Shown one piece after another: positions 60,355 to 64,000 of a stretch of 64,000 bases of DNA. The notes under the pieces are model-generated. The model was not told the DNA's origin. It saw nothing but the letters and a program-made list of their open reading frames with translations, and ran no database searches. Position 1 is the stretch's first letter, and each line of letters opens with the position of its first letter. Source of the DNA: Salvelinus alpinus (lineage: Eukaryota > Chordata > Actinopteri > Salmoniformes > Salmonidae); NCBI RefSeq assembly GCF_045679555.1, contig NC_092094.1:15638612-15702611 (forward strand), given 5' to 3'. The translations under genes were made by a program, and so were the position numbers.

Positions 60355-61081
60355 TATATTTTTTGTACCATACTCTGTTTCACGGAAACATGGCTCTCTC
60401 TGGAAATACTGTCCCCGTTCATTATGCCATCTGGGTTCTCAGTACATCGCGCAGACAGGAATAAAGAACTCTCAGGGAAGAAGAAAGGCGGGGGTGTATG
60501 TTTCATTATTAACCACTCATGGTGTGATTGTGATAACATACAGAGTCCTTTTGTTCACCCAACCTAGAATACCTCACAATCAAATGCTGACCGTATTACC
60601 TCCCAAGATAATTATCTTCGGTTGTAGTCACAGCCGTATGTATTCCCCTTCAAGCCGATACCACAACGGCCCTCAAAGAACTACACTGGACTTTATGCAA
60701 ACTGGAAACCACATATCTTGAGACCGCATTTACTGTCGCTCGGAATTTTAACAAAGCAAATTTGATGAAAATGCTATGAAAGTTCTACCAACCCATTGAC
60801 TGTAGTACTCGTGCTGGTAAAACATTGGACAACTGCTACCCAACAGTTGCTAATCAACTGCCCTCCCTTCGGCAAATCTAATCACGACTCCATTTTACTC
60901 TTCCCTTCCTATAGGCAGAAACTCAAACAGGAAGTACACGATTAATGTCTATTTAACGCTGGTCTGACCAATTGGAATCCATGCTTCAAGATTGTTTTGG
61001 TCACGCGGCCTGGGATATGTTCTGGGTAGCCTCTGAGAATAACATCGACGAATACACAGATACAGTGACTGAGTTCATCAG

Positions 61082-61555
61082 TGTAACGATCGTCTACTTC
61101 GTCCTCCTCCTCAGAGGAGGAGAGGCGAGAAGGATCAGAGGACCAATATGCAGCGTGGTAGTTTGACATAATGAATTTATTAAACAAGACGAAAAACGAA
61201 CTACACTTGATAATTAACAAAATAACAAAACGACGTAGACAGACCTGGACATGAGAACTTACATACAACGAAGAACGCACGAACAGGTACAGACTACAAA
61301 CAAACCGAAACAGTCCCGTGTGGCGCGACAAACACAGACACAGGAGACAACCACCCACAACAAACAATGTGAAACAACCTACCTTAATATGGTTCTCAAT
61401 CAGAGGAAACGTAAACCACCTGCCTCTAATTGAGAACCATATCAGGTAACCCATTAACCAACATAGATACACATAACATAGAATGCCCACCCTAACTCAC
61501 GCCCTGACCGACTAAACACATACAAAACAACAGAAAACAGGTCAGGAACGTGACA
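61082..61555 (-). repeat. LTR (3' LTR of the minus-strand element)
   Basis: 474 bp, same as 63410-63883 apart from two substitutions (near 61116 and 61233). Contains a 20-bp inverted repeat at 61387-61406 and 61423-61442. Confidence 0.9.
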
Positions 61556-61566
61556 TAACCCCCCCC

Positions 61567-63186
61567 TCAAGGTGCGAACTCCGGACGCACCAGCATAAAG
61601 TCTAGGGGAGGGTCTGGGTGGGCATCTGTCCGCGGTGGCGGCTCAGGCTCTGGGCGTGGTCCCCACCCCACCATAGTCAATTCCCACTTTTGTAGCCCCC
61701 TCCCAATGACCACCCTCCAAATACACCCACCTAAAATAAGAGGCATCAGCGGGACAAGGGGCAGCACCAGGACAAGGGGCAGCACCGGGACAAGGGGCAG
61801 CACCGGGATAAGGGGCAGCACCGGGACAAGGGGCAGCACCGGGACAAGGGGCAGCACCGGGATAAGGGGCAGCACTGGGATAAGGGGCAGCACCGGGATA
61901 AGGGGCAGCTCCGGACTGAGGGACGGCCGCTCCGGACTGAAGGACGGCAGCTCCGGACTGAAGGGCGGCAGCTCCGGACTGAGGGGCAGCTCCGGACTGA
62001 GGGGCAGCTCCGGACTGAGGGGCAGCTCCGGACTGAAGGACGGCAGCTCCGGACTGAAAGACGGCAGCTCCGGACTGAGGGGCAGCTCCGGACTGGCTGA
62101 CGGCTCTGGCTGCTCATGGCTCACTGACGGCTCTGGCTGCTCATGGCTCGCTGACGGCTCTGGCAGATCCTGGCTGACTGGCGGCTCTGGCAGATCCTGG
62201 CTGACTGGCGGCTCTGGCAGATCCTGGCTGACTGGCGGCTCTGGCAGATCCTGGCTGACTGGCGGCTCTGGCAGATCCTGGCTGACTGGCGGCTCTGGCA
62301 GATCCTGGCTGACTGGCGGCTCTGGCAGATCCTGTCTGGTTGGCGGCTCTGGCAGATCCTGTCTGGTTGGCGGCTCTGGCAGATCCTGTCTGGTTGGCGG
62401 CTCTGGCAGATACTGTCTGGTTGGCGGCTCTGGCAGATCCTGACTGACGAATGGCTCTAGCGGCTCCTGACTGACGAACGGCTCTGACGGCTCGGGACAG
62501 ACGGGCGGCTCTAATGGCTCGGGACAGACGGATGGCTCAGACGGCGCTGGACAGACGGATGGCTCAGATGGCGCTGTGCAGACGGATGGCTCAGATGACG
62601 CTGGGTAGACGGATGGCTCAGATGGCACTGGGTAGACGGATGGCTCAGATGGCGCTTGGCAGACGGGCAGCTCTGGCCGGATGAGGCGCACTGTAGGCCT
62701 GGTGCGTGGTGTAGGCACTGGTGGTACTGGACTGGGGCGGGAGGGTGGCGCCGGATATACCGGACCGTGCAGGCGTACTGGCTCCCTTGAGCACTGAGCC
62801 TGCCCAACCTTACCTGGTTGTATGCTCCCCGTCGCCCGACCAGTGCGGGGAGGTGGAATAACCCGCACCGGGCTATGTAGGAGAACCGGGGACACCATGC
62901 GTAAGGCTGGTGCCATGTATGCCGGCCCGAGGAGACGCACTGGAGACCAGACGCGTTGAGCCGGCTTCATGGCACCTGGCTCAATGCCCAATCTAGCCCT
63001 GCCAGTGCGGGGAGGTGGAATAACCCGCACCGGGCTATGAACACGTACAGGAGACACCGTGCGCTCTACTGCGTAACACGGTGTCTGCCCGTACTCCCGC
63101 TCTCCACGGTAAGCATGGGAAGTGGGCGCAGGTCTCCTACCTGCCCTCGCCACACTACCCTTTAGCCCCCCCCCCCCCCAATACAT
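61567..63186 (-). CDS. Proline-rich tandem-repeat ORF of the LTR element, 539 aa
   Basis: The first Met lies beside the 14-G run, one frame away from the LTR-initiated ORF. The N-terminal 190 residues are basic and proline-rich with two copies of [15 protein letters not shown]. They are followed by tandem units: [13 protein letters not shown], LPEPPVSQD (9 aa, about ten times), PELPLS and LPLVPV (6 aa). The end is RPEFAP. No cysteine knuckle, protease or polymerase motif. Function unknown; probably a low-complexity gag-like protein or a non-functional frame kept open by repeat expansion. Confidence 0.6.
   Translation of the reverse strand: MYWGGGGLKGSVARAGRRPAPTSHAYRGEREYGQTPCYAVERTVSPVRVHSPVRVIPPPRTGRARLGIEPGAMKPAQRVWSPVRLLGPAYMAPALRMVSPVLLHSPVRVIPPPRTGRATGSIQPGKVGQAQCSREPVRLHGPVYPAPPSRPSPVPPVPTPRTRPTVRLIRPELPVCQAPSEPSVYPVPSEPSVYPASSEPSVCTAPSEPSVCPAPSEPSVCPEPLEPPVCPEPSEPFVSQEPLEPFVSQDLPEPPTRQYLPEPPTRQDLPEPPTRQDLPEPPTRQDLPEPPVSQDLPEPPVSQDLPEPPVSQDLPEPPVSQDLPEPPVSQDLPEPPVSQDLPEPSASHEQPEPSVSHEQPEPSASPELPLSPELPSFSPELPSFSPELPLSPELPLSPELPLSPELPPFSPELPSFSPERPSLSPELPLIPVLPLIPVLPLIPVLPLVPVLPLVPVLPLIPVLPLVPVLPLVLVLPLVPLMPLILGGCIWRVVIGRGLQKWELTMVGWGPRPEPEPPPRTDAHPDPPLDFMLVRPEFAP
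61745..62650. repeat. Interlocked minisatellites inside the LTR element
   Basis: Three periods follow each other: 18 bp (GCACCGGGACAAGGGGCA, 61763-61915), 18 bp (GGGGCAGCTCCGGACTGA and variants, 61905-62095), and 27 bp (unit around GGCTCTGGCAGATCCTGGCT, 62150-62440), then 27-bp GGATGGCTCAGATGGCGCTG units to 62650. All periods are multiples of three, so the minus-strand ORF stays open. Confidence 0.88.
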
Positions 63187-63497
63187 TTTTGGGGTTTCTT
63201 CACAGGCTTCCAGCCACGTCTCCGTGCTGCCTCCTCATACCACCGATCTTGGGCTCTCGCTGCCTCCATCTCCTCACGAGCGCGGCGATATTCCCCAATG
63301 TGAACCCAGTGTCCTTTTCCCTCCATTATTTCCTCCCATGTCCAGGATTCCTGTGTAGTGGGCCACTGCTCGTACTCACGCTGCTTGGTCCGGGTTTGGT
63401 GGGTGGTTCTGTAACGATCGTCTACTTCGTCCTCCTCCTCAGACGAGGAGAGGCGAGAAGGATCAGAGGACCAATATGCAGCGTGGTAGTTTGACAT
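63162..63497 (-). CDS. LTR-initiated gag-like ORF of the LTR element
   Basis: 111 residues starting within the 5' LTR (MSNYHAAYWSSDPSRLSS, then an acidic EEEDEVDD stretch) and continuing into the internal region with a charged helical part (REEMEAARAQDRWYEEAARR). It stops just after a run of 14 G at the complement of 63166-63179. No retroviral domain is recognised; a capsid-like or adaptor role is only a guess. Confidence 0.6.
   Translation of the reverse strand: MSNYHAAYWSSDPSRLSSSEEEDEVDDRYRTTHQTRTKQREYEQWPTTQESWTWEEIMEGKGHWVHIGEYRRAREEMEAARAQDRWYEEAARRRGWKPVKKPQKCIGGGGG
63166..63179. repeat. 14-bp C/G homopolymer between the two LTR-element ORFs
   Basis: Read as G14 on the coding strand; it separates two overlapping frames. 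Length is prone to slippage and to sequencing error. Confidence 0.85.
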
Positions 63498-63883
63498 AAT
63501 GAATTTATTAAACAAGACGAAAAACGAACTACACTTGATAATTAACAAAATAACAAAACGACATAGACAGACCTGGACATGAGAACTTACATACAACGAA
63601 GAACGCACGAACAGGTACAGACTACAAACAAACCGAAACAGTCCCGTGTGGCGCGACAAACACAGACACAGGAGACAACCACCCACAACAAACAATGTGA
63701 AACAACCTACCTTAATATGGTTCTCAATCAGAGGAAACGTAAACCACCTGCCTCTAATTGAGAACCATATCAGGTAACCCATTAACCAACATAGATACAC
63801 ATAACATAGAATGCCCACCCTAACTCACGCCCTGACCGACTAAACACATACAAAACAACAGAAAACAGGTCAGGAACGTGACA
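63410..63883 (-). repeat. LTR (5' LTR of the minus-strand element)
   Basis: Contains the AATAAA hexamer (complement of 63504-63509), an inverted repeat (63715-63734 with 63751-63770), and the start codon of the first ORF at 63497-63495. Confidence 0.9.
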
Positions 63884-64000
63884 ATCAGGAAGTGTATAGG
63901 AGATGTTGTACCCACAATGACTATTAAAACCTACCCAAACCAGAAACCGTGGATAGAACCGAAAGCGCGAACCACCGCATTTAACCCTGACAAGGTGACT

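Larger units (their letters stand above)
61082..63883 (-). mobile_element. Non-autonomous LTR retrotransposon with proline-rich ORF
   Basis: Two 474-bp LTRs (61082-61555, 63410-63883) begin and end TG...CA. They differ at only two positions by eye, and the element is flanked by ATCAG on both sides (61077-61081, 63884-63888). Orientation is minus: a purine run (GAGGGGGGGGTTA, complement of 61556-61568) directly precedes the 3' LTR, and AATAAA lies in the LTR. The internal 1.85 kb lacks protease, reverse transcriptase and integrase. No convincing tRNA primer site was found after the 5' LTR. Confidence 0.88.
58686..64000 (+). mobile_element. Decayed LINE holding a Tc1 and an LTR element (continues past the window)
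   Basis: Begins AAGATGGCGCCGACAGATAT, comparable with the 5' end of the young LINEs. It jumps at 58748/60355 because a Tc1 sits in it, and is missing about 120 codons there. It then runs through the endonuclease part: LCFTETWLSLEI, VHRADRNKELSGKKKGGGVC, about 60373-61081. It is cut again by the LTR element and resumes at 63884-64000 (TIKTYPNQKPWIEP). Stops and frameshifts; dead. Confidence 0.78.

Noticed and set aside
62150..62440. CRISPR-like regular repeats
   Set aside because: Units are directly adjacent 27-bp minisatellite repeats without unique spacers, in a vertebrate LTR element.
61706..62443. 245-aa glycine/serine-rich + strand ORF
   Set aside because: The tandem repeats have periods divisible by three, so other frames stay open too; element orientation (PPT, AATAAA, LTR start) favours the minus strand.

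Overview
The window is vertebrate nuclear DNA, almost certainly from a salmonid fish (salmon, trout or char). The evidence is spliced vertebrate genes with GT-AG introns, plus a repeat load typical of salmonids: at least seven Tc1-like transposon families, tRNA-derived SINEs of HpaI/SmaI and SlmI type, and several LINE lineages. Family names come from recognition, not from a database search.

Five genes can be read exon by exon. From left to right they are: the last nine exons of glucose-6-phosphate isomerase (gpi, +, 295-11207; its first half lies outside the window); a complete five-exon 17-beta-hydroxysteroid dehydrogenase type 2 (hsd17b2, +, 12390-15669); a complete five-exon M-phase phosphoprotein 6 (mphosph6, -, 16175-17513); a twelve-exon non-canonical poly(A) polymerase of the TENT4B/PAPD5 type (+, 35409-50697, with a damaged N-terminal start); and a complete three-exon sorting nexin 20 (snx20, -, 55884-57541). 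hsd17b2 and mphosph6 converge with 505 bp between their stop codons. tent4b and snx20 also converge. As I recall it, HSD17B2-MPHOSPH6 and TENT4B-SNX20 are neighbouring pairs on human chromosome 16.

Most of the rest is nested mobile DNA. The 8.2-kb last large intron of gpi holds L1 fragments, SINEs, and a Tc1 element split by a 3.2-kb LINE. A 2,335-bp direct tandem duplication (16793-19127 and 19128-21462) copies the promoter and exons 1-2 of mphosph6 with almost no divergence. Next come two nearly identical LINEs with intact 981/990-codon ORFs (21756-25255 and 28321-31815), each inserted into an older, different LINE, with a chimeric Tc1 between them. tent4b introns 1, 5, 8 and 10 carry further Tc1, SINE, LINE and hAT copies.

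The right end (58196-64000) is a stack: a Tc1 fragment, interrupted by a decayed LINE, which holds a nearly intact Tc1 and a young non-autonomous LTR element (61082-63883). The LTR element has 474-bp LTRs, a 5-bp target duplication, an LTR-encoded start codon and a long proline-rich repeat ORF instead of pol.

The genes do not form one pathway: glycolysis, steroid inactivation, RNA-exosome function, RNA tailing and endosomal sorting. The main points of interest are the mphosph6 promoter/exon duplication, the apparent loss of the tent4b N-terminal start, the pair of intact LINEs and the LTR element.
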